Assembly: GCA_003153015.1 (NCBI GenBank)
Contig: PMBS01000183.1
Span: 1-36,098, forward strand
DNA length: 36,098 nt
DNA from: Myxococcales bacterium
GTDB lineage: Bacteria; Myxococcota_A; Polyangia; Fen-1088
Reading direction: 5' to 3'
This document shows, in pieces, positions 1-9,005 of the stretch (its first letter is position 1; the number at the start of each line of letters is the position of its first letter). The notes under the pieces were generated by a model. The model made no database searches. It was not told where the DNA came from and worked only from the letters and a program-made list of their open reading frames with translations. A program made the translations under genes and the position numbers.

Positions 1-40
1 GCCGCCTGCCCCAATGGCCGCCCTCAATTAGGGACACCCC

Positions 41-340
41 CTAGTTCCTTGATTCGTTCCACGGCGAAAGCGCCAGACGCCTCTCGACCACGATGGCCCG
101 CCACATGTGCATCTGGGCCGCAGTGAAGCCGCCGAAGGGCCGTCCCGTCCACTGTCGGATGCGCTGGTTGAGTCGCTCGCGCACCTCGCTCGCGCTGAGT
201 GGCTCCGTGTCGTCGTCATCAACAGGTGGATACTGCGACAGCAGTTGGCGGAACTCGTCCAGATTCTCCTGCCGGTTGAGTAGCGCCCGATACAGGCTGC
301 ACAGTTGTTCCTGCGGGTCAGTGTGAAGGACGGTTTCCAT
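41..340 (-). CDS. hypothetical protein (99 aa)
   Basis: ORF with plausible acidic/helical composition (METVLHTDPQEQLCSLYRALLNRQENLDEF...); competing overlapping ORFs look like shadow frames. No family recognised. Confidence 0.45.
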   Translation of the reverse strand: METVLHTDPQEQLCSLYRALLNRQENLDEFRQLLSQYPPVDDDDTEPLSASEVRERLNQRIRQWTGRPFGGFTAAQMHMWRAIVVERRLALSPWNESRN

Positions 341-786
341 GCGACGGTTTCCGGCTGCTTGCCCCCGCGGTTGGGTCCGGCATACGCAAAGATATGCCGG
401 CAGTTATAGGAATAGATATCGTCAGATCGTACCCTTTGCTTAAGCCGGAAGGGTGAAAATTGGCAGGTCCTTCTTCCAAACTGCCGGGTAGGCGTTGTCG
501 GCGCGTGCGTGCGGATCTGCGACAATGTGGACCGGAAGAGTACTCATCATTTCCCCTTCCGCGGGCTCGCGTGGGGGAACGCGCTCCGGCTACAGACACA
601 GCGCGGTTCTGCCGAGCACAATGGCCGACGTGACATGCGTCCTGGCGACCGTGGTGCAGCCTGTCACACCCAGCCGAGCCACCCCGGGTTCGGATCGACA
701 GGTCCCTCCTGGCAATGCGGCGAAGACCGCACGCAACAGGTTGAGGACTAGCTTGCTCGCGCCGCTCGGCGGGGGAGGGTGCCGCC

Positions 787-3700
787 TTGGCTGATCCGCT
801 TCGCGTCCTTGAGGACTTTCACAACCTGCTGGAGATCTCGCCCTTCGCGGCGGTTGTGTTCGATGAGCGGGGCTTGCCCATCTATGCCAACCGCCAGTTT
901 CTCAACTTGTTCGGCTACCGTTCGGGCGAACCGGCCACGGTGGACGATTGGTGGCGTCTGGCCTATCCCCAAGTGGACTACCGGGAACGCGTCCATGCCG
1001 ACTGGATGGCGCGCTTGTCCGACGCTGCCCACAAGGGAACCCCCATGCGTCCCATGGACGCCGTGATCACCTGCCAGGACGGCTCGCTTCGCCATGTGGA
1101 GTTTCACGCCGCGCGCGTGGGGGATCGCCTGCTTATCATCACCGTCGACTTGACCGAGCAGGAACGCGCAGAGGCGGCGCGCCGGGCGGGCGAGGAACGC
1201 TACCGTCGCTTCGTACAGATGAGCGGGGAGGGGGTGTGGCGCTACGACCTGCTGCCGCCCGTGCCCGCCGATTTGCCCGAGGACGCGCTGGTGGCTGCTC
1301 TGTTCGAGCGCGCACGCGTGGGCGAGTGCAACGACGAGTTTGCCCGGCAGCATGGCTACAGCCGGGCACCGGATGTGTTGGGCCGGCGCTTGTCTGAGCT
1401 GATGCAAGGGGCAGAGACGGAGCAGCTAGAGTTTCTGCGTTGCTTTGTTCGTAGCGGATTCCGGGTTGCCGACCTGGCGACGTCGGGGAGCGGACCCGAG
1501 GGACAAGAAACCTGGGCGCTGAACAGCCTGGTGGGAATCATCGAAGAGAACTGGGTGGTTTGCATCTGGGGCACCCGTCGCGACATCACACCCCAACGGC
1601 ACGCCCAGCTTGCCCTGCAGCGTAGCGAGGCAGAGTTTCGCGCCATCTTCGACCGCGCGCCCGTGGGCATCATGCTGGTGGACGCCGACGGACGACCGCT
1701 CCGTTGCAACGGTACATTGCGGGAGATGCTGGGCTACGGCGAAGAGGAGATCGGGCAGGCTCCTTTCAGCGAGTTCGCCCACCCTGAAGACCGCGAGCGC
1801 TTGGCGGCTGCGCACGCGGAGCTGGCCTCGGGCGGGCGAGAGTGGGTTCAGGTTGAGGCGCGTTTTTTGTGCAAAGACGGCGCCGTCGCCTGGATCAACC
1901 TGGTCGCATCAGCCATTCGCGACGACAAGAGTCAGTTCGTGCAGGGCATCTGCGTCTTGCACGACATTACCCGGCGCCGGATCGCGGAGCGCGACCAGGC
2001 CCAACACCAACAGGAACTGGCCGCGCTCAATGAGATCGTCACCGCCACGACATCCACTCTCGATCCTCGCCAGATCCTCGACAGCGTCCTGCACAGCGTG
2101 CGCAAGATGTCGCGGGTCGACCGGACCAGCATCATGCTGCTCGATCGCGAAACCGACCTGCTCGAGACCGCGGCGGTGATTGGTCCCGATGGCTCCATAC
2201 CCGCCAACCTTCGTCTGTGCCGGGGCGAGGGCGCAGCGGGGCGGGTGCTCAGTGATCTCAAGCCCCTGGTCATCTCAGACGTGCGCAAGTCTTCCCAGTT
2301 CGTCGCGCCTCAGGATGGCGATTCTGGGTGGAGCACCACTGGGCAGAACGCCCTGGGCTACGCGGGGTTCCCCTTGGTTTCCCGGGGCAAGGTGATCGGC
2401 GTCCTCTCCCTGGTCACCACCAAGCACCGGGATTTCTCTCCCGCTGAAGTCGCGTTTCTTCAGGCCATCTGCGGGGCTGCTGCGGTCAGCATCGACAACG
2501 CGCTCATCCACCAGGACATTCAGCGGCGCGCGGAGAAGCTGGCAGGCGAGATCGCCCTGCAGAAACAGTATGCGGAGAACGTGGTCCGCAGCATCACCGA
2601 CGGCGTGTTTACCGTCGATACCGACAACCGCATCGTGTCCTGGAACCGAGGGGCCGAGGCCATCACCGGCTATGGCGCAGAGGAGGCGGTTGGCCGCCTG
2701 TGCAGTGAGCTGGGACGTCCCTTCGACCCGGAAGGCAAGATGCTCTGCTTTGGCGAGGGGTATCCCTTCGAGGAGATCCGGCGCGCTCGTTTGCCGCTCA
2801 GCGCGCGGGAGGTGTCCGCCTATCACCGCGACGGACGGCACCTGACGGTCAGCATCAGCGCGGCACCGCTTTTCGACGACAAGAACGAGTTTCAGGGGGT
2901 GGTCACGGTGTTCCGCGATGTCTCGCGCGAACGCGATCTCATCGACGGCATCCAGCGAGCTGACCGGGCGAAGAGCGCGTTTCTCGCCAGCATTTCCCAC
3001 GAAATCCGTACCCCGATGAACGCCATCTTAGGTTTTACCCAGCTCCTGCTGCGCGATTCCTCTCTGAGCGCGGGCCACCGCCAGTATCTGGAGACCATAG
3101 GGCGCAGCAGTGAACATCTGCAGGCACTCATTGACGACGTACTCGAGATGTCCAAGATCGAGGCCGGGCGAGTGGCCGCGCAGCCCTCCAGCTTTGACCT
3201 ACGTGTTCTGGCAGCTGACTTGACCGGCATGTTCCGCCTGCGCACCGAAGCCAAGAAGCTGCGCTTTGAGGTCGAGGTGGACGACGGGGTGCCAGAAGCG
3301 GTGGTGACCGACGAAAAGAAACTGCGTCAGATCCTCATCAACCTACTGGGCAACGCCATCAAGTTCACCGAGCAGGGGCACGTGTTGTGGCGTGCGTGGG
3401 TGGAGCACGCCGACACGCTCGCCTCTCGGCTTCTCATCGATGTAAAGGACAGTGGACCGGGAATCCCGGTCGTGGACCGCGAGCGGATCTTCAATCCCTT
3501 CGAGCAAGCTGCCGCCGGGGCACGCGCCGGGGGCACCGGCCTGGGGCTGGCGATCAGCCGGCAGTTCGCGCGCCTTCTGGGCGGCGATGTCACGGTCGCA
3601 AGCGAGGTGGGCCGGGGCAGTTGTTTCCACGTTGAGATATCTCTCGGCAAGGGTGAATCGGATCGACCGCACCTCGAAGCGCCGTCGCGACGGGTGATCG

Positions 3701-4353
3701 GGATCAAACCGACCGCAGATCCTTGTCGGGTGTTGGTGGTCGACGACCAGCCCGAGGCGCGCAAGCTTATGTCGCAGATGCTGGTAGCGGTCGGATTCCA
3801 CATTCGCGAGGCAAACGATGGAACTGAAGCGGTCGTCGGCTTTGCCGGGTGGAGCCCGCACGCCATTCTGATGGACATGCGTATGCCAAAGATGGGAGGC
3901 GCCGAGGCGATACGACAAATCCGTGCGACGGCAAGCGCGCAGAACCCCTTCATCCTGGCAGTGTCGGCCAGCGCTTTTGCCGAAAACCGGCAACAAGCAT
4001 TGGCCGCGGGAGCCGACGACTTCCTCAGCAAACCATTTCGTGAAGCAGACCTGCTGGAGCGGTTGCGCGTGCGTCTGGGGGTCGAGTACATCTTTGTCGA
4101 CGTGCCGACCTCGAGAACCCCAGGGGCGATGCTGGTCCAAAACAACGGCCTCACGCTCGCGCGGCTTCCTTCTACCTTGCGGGATGAACTGCACACCGCC
4201 GCCATCCACGCCGACTATGATCGGCTCATGGCCCTCGCCGACCAGCTCGCCGGGCTGGACGCCGAATTGGCGCGGGTTCTGCGCCAGACGGTGGAGCGAT
4301 TCGACTACCAGAAGCTCATCGATTATGTACAAGGGGTACAGGGGCATGTCTGA
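787..4353 (+). CDS. multi-PAS/GAF hybrid sensor histidine kinase with C-terminal receiver domain
   Basis: Several PAS-like segments, GAF-like segment (LDPRQILDSVLHSVRKMSRVDRTSIMLLD), H-box SHEIRTPMNAILGF, N/G boxes (NLLGNAIKF, DSGPGIP, GGTGLGLAI), REC (VLVVDDQPEARKLM...ILMDMRMPKMGG). TTG start preceded by a GGGGGAGGG purine run. Confidence 0.93.
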   Translation: MADPLRVLEDFHNLLEISPFAAVVFDERGLPIYANRQFLNLFGYRSGEPATVDDWWRLAYPQVDYRERVHADWMARLSDAAHKGTPMRPMDAVITCQDGSLRHVEFHAARVGDRLLIITVDLTEQERAEAARRAGEERYRRFVQMSGEGVWRYDLLPPVPADLPEDALVAALFERARVGECNDEFARQHGYSRAPDVLGRRLSELMQGAETEQLEFLRCFVRSGFRVADLATSGSGPEGQETWALNSLVGIIEENWVVCIWGTRRDITPQRHAQLALQRSEAEFRAIFDRAPVGIMLVDADGRPLRCNGTLREMLGYGEEEIGQAPFSEFAHPEDRERLAAAHAELASGGREWVQVEARFLCKDGAVAWINLVASAIRDDKSQFVQGICVLHDITRRRIAERDQAQHQQELAALNEIVTATTSTLDPRQILDSVLHSVRKMSRVDRTSIMLLDRETDLLETAAVIGPDGSIPANLRLCRGEGAAGRVLSDLKPLVISDVRKSSQFVAPQDGDSGWSTTGQNALGYAGFPLVSRGKVIGVLSLVTTKHRDFSPAEVAFLQAICGAAAVSIDNALIHQDIQRRAEKLAGEIALQKQYAENVVRSITDGVFTVDTDNRIVSWNRGAEAITGYGAEEAVGRLCSELGRPFDPEGKMLCFGEGYPFEEIRRARLPLSAREVSAYHRDGRHLTVSISAAPLFDDKNEFQGVVTVFRDVSRERDLIDGIQRADRAKSAFLASISHEIRTPMNAILGFTQLLLRDSSLSAGHRQYLETIGRSSEHLQALIDDVLEMSKIEAGRVAAQPSSFDLRVLAADLTGMFRLRTEAKKLRFEVEVDDGVPEAVVTDEKKLRQILINLLGNAIKFTEQGHVLWRAWVEHADTLASRLLIDVKDSGPGIPVVDRERIFNPFEQAAAGARAGGTGLGLAISRQFARLLGGDVTVASEVGRGSCFHVEISLGKGESDRPHLEAPSRRVIGIKPTADPCRVLVVDDQPEARKLMSQMLVAVGFHIREANDGTEAVVGFAGWSPHAILMDMRMPKMGGAEAIRQIRATASAQNPFILAVSASAFAENRQQALAAGADDFLSKPFREADLLERLRVRLGVEYIFVDVPTSRTPGAMLVQNNGLTLARLPSTLRDELHTAAIHADYDRLMALADQLAGLDAELARVLRQTVERFDYQKLIDYVQGVQGHV

Positions 4354-5485
4354 GGACTCGTCACGTCTGGACGGCAGCGCCAGCATCCTGGTGGTTGACG
4401 ACACGCCGGCCAACCTGCAGGTGTTGGTCGGGATGCTGAAGGAGCACGGACATCGCGTGCGCCCGGTGTTGGAAGGCCGCCTGGCATTGCGGGCGGCGAA
4501 GGCCGAGGTGCCTGACCTGGTTCTGCTTGACATCAACATGCCCGACATGAACGGCTTCGAGGTATGCGAACAACTAAAGGCTGATCCCAAACTAGCTGAC
4601 ACCCCGGTGATCTTCATCAGCGGCAACACCGAGACGGTGGACAAGGTGAGGGCATTCTCCGTCGGGGGCGTGGACTACGTCACCAAACCGTTTCAGATGG
4701 CGGAGGTGGAGGCGCGCGTGGCCACGCACCTGGAACTCCGGCGCAAGCGGCGCGAGTTGCAGGAGAGCCTCGAGGCCTTGCGACGCCTGGAGACCCTGCG
4801 GGACAGCCTGGTGCATATGGTGGTGCACGATCTGCGCTCGCCGCTGGCTGCCATCTCAGCCTGCCTGGAGGTCATCAAGTGGGACGCGGATGAGCAACAT
4901 CGTGTCGAGCTGGCAACCGACGTAGAAACGGCATTGCACGCCACCCGCACCATCATCCGCCTGGTCAACTCGGTTCTCGATGTGAGCAAGATGGAGGGCA
5001 CCGAGATGCGTCTGCAGCTCGTCCCTGCCGACATCGCCGCGGTGGCACGGGAGAGCGTCGACGAACTGGAATCTCTGGTAGGGACGCGACAGCTTGTGCG
5101 AGATTGGCCTGACGATCCCGTCATGGCGGTGGTGGATCGGGATGTAGTGGCGCGGGTCATGCAGAACCTACTGGGCAATGCGCTCAAGTTCACGCCCGCT
5201 ACCGAAGCCATCACTGTGACGGTTGAGGCCAACGACGACATGGTACGAGTGGCGGTGTCGGACACCGGGCCCGGCATCCCCCGGGAATACCGCGAACGGG
5301 TGTTTGAGAAGTTCGGTCAGGTTGAGGCGCTTTCGCATGGCCAGAAATTCTCCACCGGACTCGGCCTCACTTTTTGTAGACTGGCGGTGGAGGCGCATGG
5401 TGGCCGCATCGGGGTGGACAGCGAGGTCGGCCGGGGGAGCACTTTCTGGTTCGTCCTGCCCCGCAACGGCCCCACGCCGAAGTGA
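4346..5485 (+). CDS. REC-HisKA-HATPase response regulator/histidine kinase
   Basis: ATG at 4346 overlaps the upstream stop by 8 bp (ATGTCTGA). REC (ILVVDDTPANLQVL...LLDINMPDMNGFEVC), H-box HMVVHDLRSPLAAIS, HATPase boxes (NLLGNALKFTP, DTGPGIPREYRERVFEKF, STGLGLTFC). The listed ORF start at 3923 is inside the upstream gene. Confidence 0.92.
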   Translation: MSEDSSRLDGSASILVVDDTPANLQVLVGMLKEHGHRVRPVLEGRLALRAAKAEVPDLVLLDINMPDMNGFEVCEQLKADPKLADTPVIFISGNTETVDKVRAFSVGGVDYVTKPFQMAEVEARVATHLELRRKRRELQESLEALRRLETLRDSLVHMVVHDLRSPLAAISACLEVIKWDADEQHRVELATDVETALHATRTIIRLVNSVLDVSKMEGTEMRLQLVPADIAAVARESVDELESLVGTRQLVRDWPDDPVMAVVDRDVVARVMQNLLGNALKFTPATEAITVTVEANDDMVRVAVSDTGPGIPREYRERVFEKFGQVEALSHGQKFSTGLGLTFCRLAVEAHGGRIGVDSEVGRGSTFWFVLPRNGPTPK

Positions 5486-5499
5486 CCGGCAGCTGGGGG

Positions 5500-5572
5500 T
5501 GGGAACCGGAACCGGGGCCGAAACCGGAGCCGGATTCGGTTCCGGCCACCGGCCACCGGCCCGCCGCCGCGG
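5500..5572. repeat. GGNNCC-type hexamer array, intergenic between convergent genes
   Basis: gtgggaaccggaaccggggccgaaaccggagccggattcggttccggccaccggccaccgg; about 6-bp periodicity. Confidence 0.75.
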
Positions 5573-5580
5573 CGGCGGTG

Positions 5581-6954
5581 CTAGTTTCCTGATTCGCCGC
5601 TCGCTCGCTTGAGCTTATCCAGCAGAGTGGTCCGGCTCAGCCCCAGCAGCTCGGCTGCGCGGGTCTTGTTCCCACCCGAGGTGCGCATGGCCCGGTCGAT
5701 GAGCGCGGCCTCGATGCGCGCCAACGTCGCCACCAGGTCGATCGCCTCGGTGGACGAACTGTTCGCGGTGGCGGCCGCGAAGTCAGCCGACGGGCTGCGC
5801 ACCCCCGCGGGCAGGTCCTCGAAACCGATGACCCCGGTGCGATTGAGGATGACCAGCCGTTCGATCAGGTTTTCCAACTCGCGGACGTTGCCCGGCCAAG
5901 TATAGAGCTGAAGGGCGAGCAGGGCGGCTTCGGATAGGTTGATATTCTTGTGGCCGCGCCGATTGGCCGACGCCAGAAAATGGTGGGCCAGCGGCGCCAC
6001 GTCCTGTGCGCGCTCACGCAGAGCCGGAAGGATGATCGGCACGACGTTGAGGCGGAAGAAGAGATCGCTGCGGAACTTGCCCTCCTTGACCAGCGTCTCC
6101 AGATCCTGGTTCGAGGCCGTCACCACCCGCGTGTTCACCGATCGCGTTTTGGATTCGCCCACGGGCGTGACCGTCTTGTCCTGCAGAACGCGCAGCAACT
6201 TGACTTGGAGCGCCAGGGGTAGCTCACTGATCTCGTCGAGAAACAGGGTTCCGCCATCGGCCTCAACGAACTTGCCGGCGCGGGCGTCGGTGGCGCCGGT
6301 AAACGCCCCGCGGGCATGACCGAAAAGCTCGCTTTCGACCAGGCCTTCGGGAATGGCGCCGCAGTTGACGGCCACAAAGGGGTTGCCCAAACGGGGAGAG
6401 AAGGCGTGGATGAGGCGCGAGACGACCTCTTTGCCCGTGCCGCTTTCTCCTAGCAGCAGCACGGTCGCGTCAGTCGGGGCAACCTGACTGACGATCTCGA
6501 TCACACCGCGCAAGGCAGGCGAATCGCCGACCAAGATCGCTTGCGGCTCGGCAAGGTCACTGCTGCGCGTGGCCGACGAGCGCGGGCTCGGCCGTCCCTG
6601 GGCGAGGGCGGCCTCCACCACCGACTTCAACTCCTCCCCGTTGCAGGGCTTGACCAGGAAGTTGAAGGCGCCGAAACGCATGGCCTCCACGCACTCCGAG
6701 ATGAGGGTACTTGCGGTGAGGATAATCACCGGTGTGCGCAACGCGGGCTCCTGAGCCTTGCGCAAGACCGCGAATCCGTCAGCGTGAGGCATGCGCAAGT
6801 CGCTGACCACCAGGTCGAAGCCGCCCCCATCCAGGGTCTTGATGGCCTCGTGTCCGTCAGACGCCTCGGTCACTCTGTGCCCCAGACGTTCGAGCGCACG
6901 TCTTACCACCTGACGAACTTCTGGCTCGTCGTCGACGACTAGGACACGTGACAC
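5581..6954 (-). CDS. sigma54-dependent response regulator (NtrC family, REC-AAA+-HTH)
   Basis: REC (VSRVLVVDDEPEVRQVVRRAL...LVVSDLRMPHADGF), Walker A GESGTGKEVV, GAFTGA loop (GHARGAFTGATDA), Walker B GGTLFLDEI, Fis-like HTH (NKTRAAELLGLSRTTLLDKLK). GTG at 6954 preferred; ORF upstream overlaps mutL. Confidence 0.93.
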   Translation of the reverse strand: MSRVLVVDDEPEVRQVVRRALERLGHRVTEASDGHEAIKTLDGGGFDLVVSDLRMPHADGFAVLRKAQEPALRTPVIILTASTLISECVEAMRFGAFNFLVKPCNGEELKSVVEAALAQGRPSPRSSATRSSDLAEPQAILVGDSPALRGVIEIVSQVAPTDATVLLLGESGTGKEVVSRLIHAFSPRLGNPFVAVNCGAIPEGLVESELFGHARGAFTGATDARAGKFVEADGGTLFLDEISELPLALQVKLLRVLQDKTVTPVGESKTRSVNTRVVTASNQDLETLVKEGKFRSDLFFRLNVVPIILPALRERAQDVAPLAHHFLASANRRGHKNINLSEAALLALQLYTWPGNVRELENLIERLVILNRTGVIGFEDLPAGVRSPSADFAAATANSSSTEAIDLVATLARIEAALIDRAMRTSGGNKTRAAELLGLSRTTLLDKLKRASGESGN

Positions 6955-6961
6955 GGGGACG

Positions 6962-6970
6962 AGTGTATCA
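6962..6970 (-). promoter_or_regulatory. putative extended -10 (TGATACACT), 7 nt upstream of GTG 6954
   Basis: Minus strand reads TGATACACTCGTCCCCGTG. Confidence 0.45.
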
Positions 6971-7029
6971 CACACGACGATGTTCATTCGCTGGCCCTGC
7001 AGTATGTCGTTTTCGTACGCGCGGCTCCC

Positions 7030-7038
7030 TGATACGCT
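7030..7038 (+). promoter_or_regulatory. putative extended -10 (TGATACGCT) for mutL
   Basis: TGATACGCT ends 13 nt before the ATG at 7052, in the short divergent intergenic region. Confidence 0.35.
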
Positions 7039-7051
7039 CACCTCGAAAAGC

Positions 7052-8857
7052 ATGCAGCCTGAAACCCCTGCGCCCCGCATTCACGTCCTGCCGCCTGCGC
7101 TGGCGGACCAGATCGCTGCCGGCGAGGTCGTCGAGCGACCCGCGTCGGTGGCCAAGGAGCTGTGCGAGAACGCGGTCGACGCGGGCGCCCGTCGCGTCGA
7201 TGTGGAGATCGAAGCCGGGGGCCGGCGGCTGATTCGCGTGGTGGATGACGGCTGCGGCATGACGGCCGAGGAGGCGCGCCTGGCGCTACAGCGCCATGCC
7301 ACTTCGAAGATCGCCTGCGCCGACGATCTGTGGGGGCTGGCTACCTTCGGCTTTCGTGGGGAAGCGCTGCCCTCCATCGCTGCGGTTTCACGTCTCACCC
7401 TGCGCACCAAGATGACCGGTGCCACTGCCGGCTTCCGTCTGCTGGTCGAGGCTGGGGTCGAGACCGACGCGGGAGAAGTCGGCATGGCCGAGGGAACCCA
7501 GATGGAGGTACGTGATCTCTTCTTCAACACGCCCGCGCGCCTGAAGTTTCTCAAGTCCGAGTCGACTGAGGCCGCCAATGTTTCTGAGTCGGTTCTGCGT
7601 CTGGGTTTGGCCCATTCTGAGGTCCACTTCCGCCTACGCAGCAACGGCCGCGTGGCGCTTGATCTGCCGCCCCACCGGGACATGGCCGAGCGGGTGCGCG
7701 CGGCGCTTGCTCGGCGTGGCGCCAAGGTGTTGCACGAGGCCGCGGGCGAAGAGGGCGGGATCAGGGTGCGCGCCTTTCTGGCTTCGCCCGAGGAGGCGGC
7801 GCCGGCCGGGCGTTCGACCTTCCTCTTCGTTGGGCGCCGCTTCGTGCGTGATCGCGCCCTGCTGCACGCGCTGGCCCAGGGCTACGGTGAATTGCTGGAA
7901 AAGGGGCGCTACCCGCTGGCCGCGCTCTTTGTCGACGTCCCTGGCCAGGAGCTGGACGTCAACGTTCATCCGCAAAAACTGGAGGTGCGTTTCGCGCGGC
8001 CGCAAGAGGTCTATGCGGCGGTCCGGCATGTGGTGGGTCGGGCGGTGTCGCGGGCACCGTGGTTGGCGGTGTCGCCCATCCGTGCCTACACCCTGCCGCC
8101 CGAGGGCGTCGGCGAGAGAGAGGCGGACCGCCCGCTTCCGCCTAGGCCGGCGCGGGACCGGCAAGGATCCTTCTCAGCTGTGCGATCGCCTCGGCCCGAC
8201 GACAAGCCGCTTCCGACCCTGCTGCGCGACGAGGCGCTGCCAGCGGCCGCCCAGCCCGCGGCCATGGGTTTCTTCGGGAGACTCGAGTACATCGGCCAGC
8301 TTCGTCGGACCTATCTCGTGTGCGAAGGCCCGTCAGAGTTGGTGCTGGTCGACCAGCACGCGGCGCACGAGCGGATCATGTTCGAACGACTGCGCGTGGC
8401 GCATCGACAGCGAGCCGTGGTTCGCCAGCGCCTCCTCTTCCCCATTCCCATCGAGCTGGACGAGGTTGCGGCTGCGGCGGCACACGAAGCGGCGACGCTA
8501 GAAGCGCTGGCCGGACTTGGCTTCGAGGTCGAGGCTTTCGGGCCGAGCACCATGCTCCTGCGCGCAGTGCCCGATCTGCTGAAAGACGTGGATCCCAAGC
8601 CCCTGCTGCGCGACGTTTTGCACCGGGTGGCCGAGGGGGATTCCTTGCGCCGGGCCGAGGAGAACTTCGAGCAGGTGTTCGCGACCATGGCATGCCACGG
8701 GGCTTTGCGCGCGGGCGACATCGTGGCGCGTGACGCGGCGGTTACCCTCCTCGGCCAGCTTGATGCTGTGGACCTGCATTCGCACTGCCCGCACGGCCGC
8801 CCGGTGCTTCTGCGTATGTCCATCGCTGAGATCGAACAGCGTCTGGGACGGACGTAG
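7052..8857 (+). CDS. mutL: DNA mismatch repair protein MutL
   Basis: GHKL motifs IAAGEVVERPASVAKELCENAVDAGA, DDGCGM, HATSKI, TFGFRGEALPSIAAVS; C-terminal DQHAAHERIMFE and HCPHGRP. ATG at 7052. Confidence 0.97.
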   Translation: MQPETPAPRIHVLPPALADQIAAGEVVERPASVAKELCENAVDAGARRVDVEIEAGGRRLIRVVDDGCGMTAEEARLALQRHATSKIACADDLWGLATFGFRGEALPSIAAVSRLTLRTKMTGATAGFRLLVEAGVETDAGEVGMAEGTQMEVRDLFFNTPARLKFLKSESTEAANVSESVLRLGLAHSEVHFRLRSNGRVALDLPPHRDMAERVRAALARRGAKVLHEAAGEEGGIRVRAFLASPEEAAPAGRSTFLFVGRRFVRDRALLHALAQGYGELLEKGRYPLAALFVDVPGQELDVNVHPQKLEVRFARPQEVYAAVRHVVGRAVSRAPWLAVSPIRAYTLPPEGVGEREADRPLPPRPARDRQGSFSAVRSPRPDDKPLPTLLRDEALPAAAQPAAMGFFGRLEYIGQLRRTYLVCEGPSELVLVDQHAAHERIMFERLRVAHRQRAVVRQRLLFPIPIELDEVAAAAAHEAATLEALAGLGFEVEAFGPSTMLLRAVPDLLKDVDPKPLLRDVLHRVAEGDSLRRAEENFEQVFATMACHGALRAGDIVARDAAVTLLGQLDAVDLHSHCPHGRPVLLRMSIAEIEQRLGRT

Positions 8858-8985
8858 TTAGCTTTTTCACCGCAGAGAGCACAGAGAACACAGAGGTCGG
8901 ATGAGGGTCTCGGAAACGGATCGACGTTGTCACCCTAAAGGCGGTGGCTTGGTGTCCTCTGTCACCTCTGTGTGAACTAGCTAAC
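8857..8985. repeat. CACAGAG-arm interspersed inverted-repeat element (copy A)
   Basis: Left arm gttagctttttcaccgcagagagcacagagaacacagagg; right arm cctctgtcacctctgtgtgaactagctaac. Confidence 0.8.
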
Positions 8986-9005
8986 TTCATTCCACGGTCC
9001 ACGAG

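Noticed and set aside
341-786. Possible small genes in the leader of the hybrid kinase
   Set aside because: Overlapping frames on both strands with no domain, RBS or composition support; I could not identify a promoter with confidence.
3923-4345. Upstream part of the ORF containing the REC-kinase
   Set aside because: Lies inside the hybrid kinase gene in another frame; REC domain begins after ATG 4346.
3343-4644. Long minus-strand ORF (433 aa) and 3327..4205
   Set aside because: Antisense to the hybrid kinase and REC-kinase; compositionally biased shadow ORF typical of high-GC coding DNA.
7578-8501. Plus-strand 307-aa ORF and minus-strand 7081..7725
   Set aside because: Overlap mutL, whose motifs are clear; Arg/Trp/Ser-rich shadow frames.
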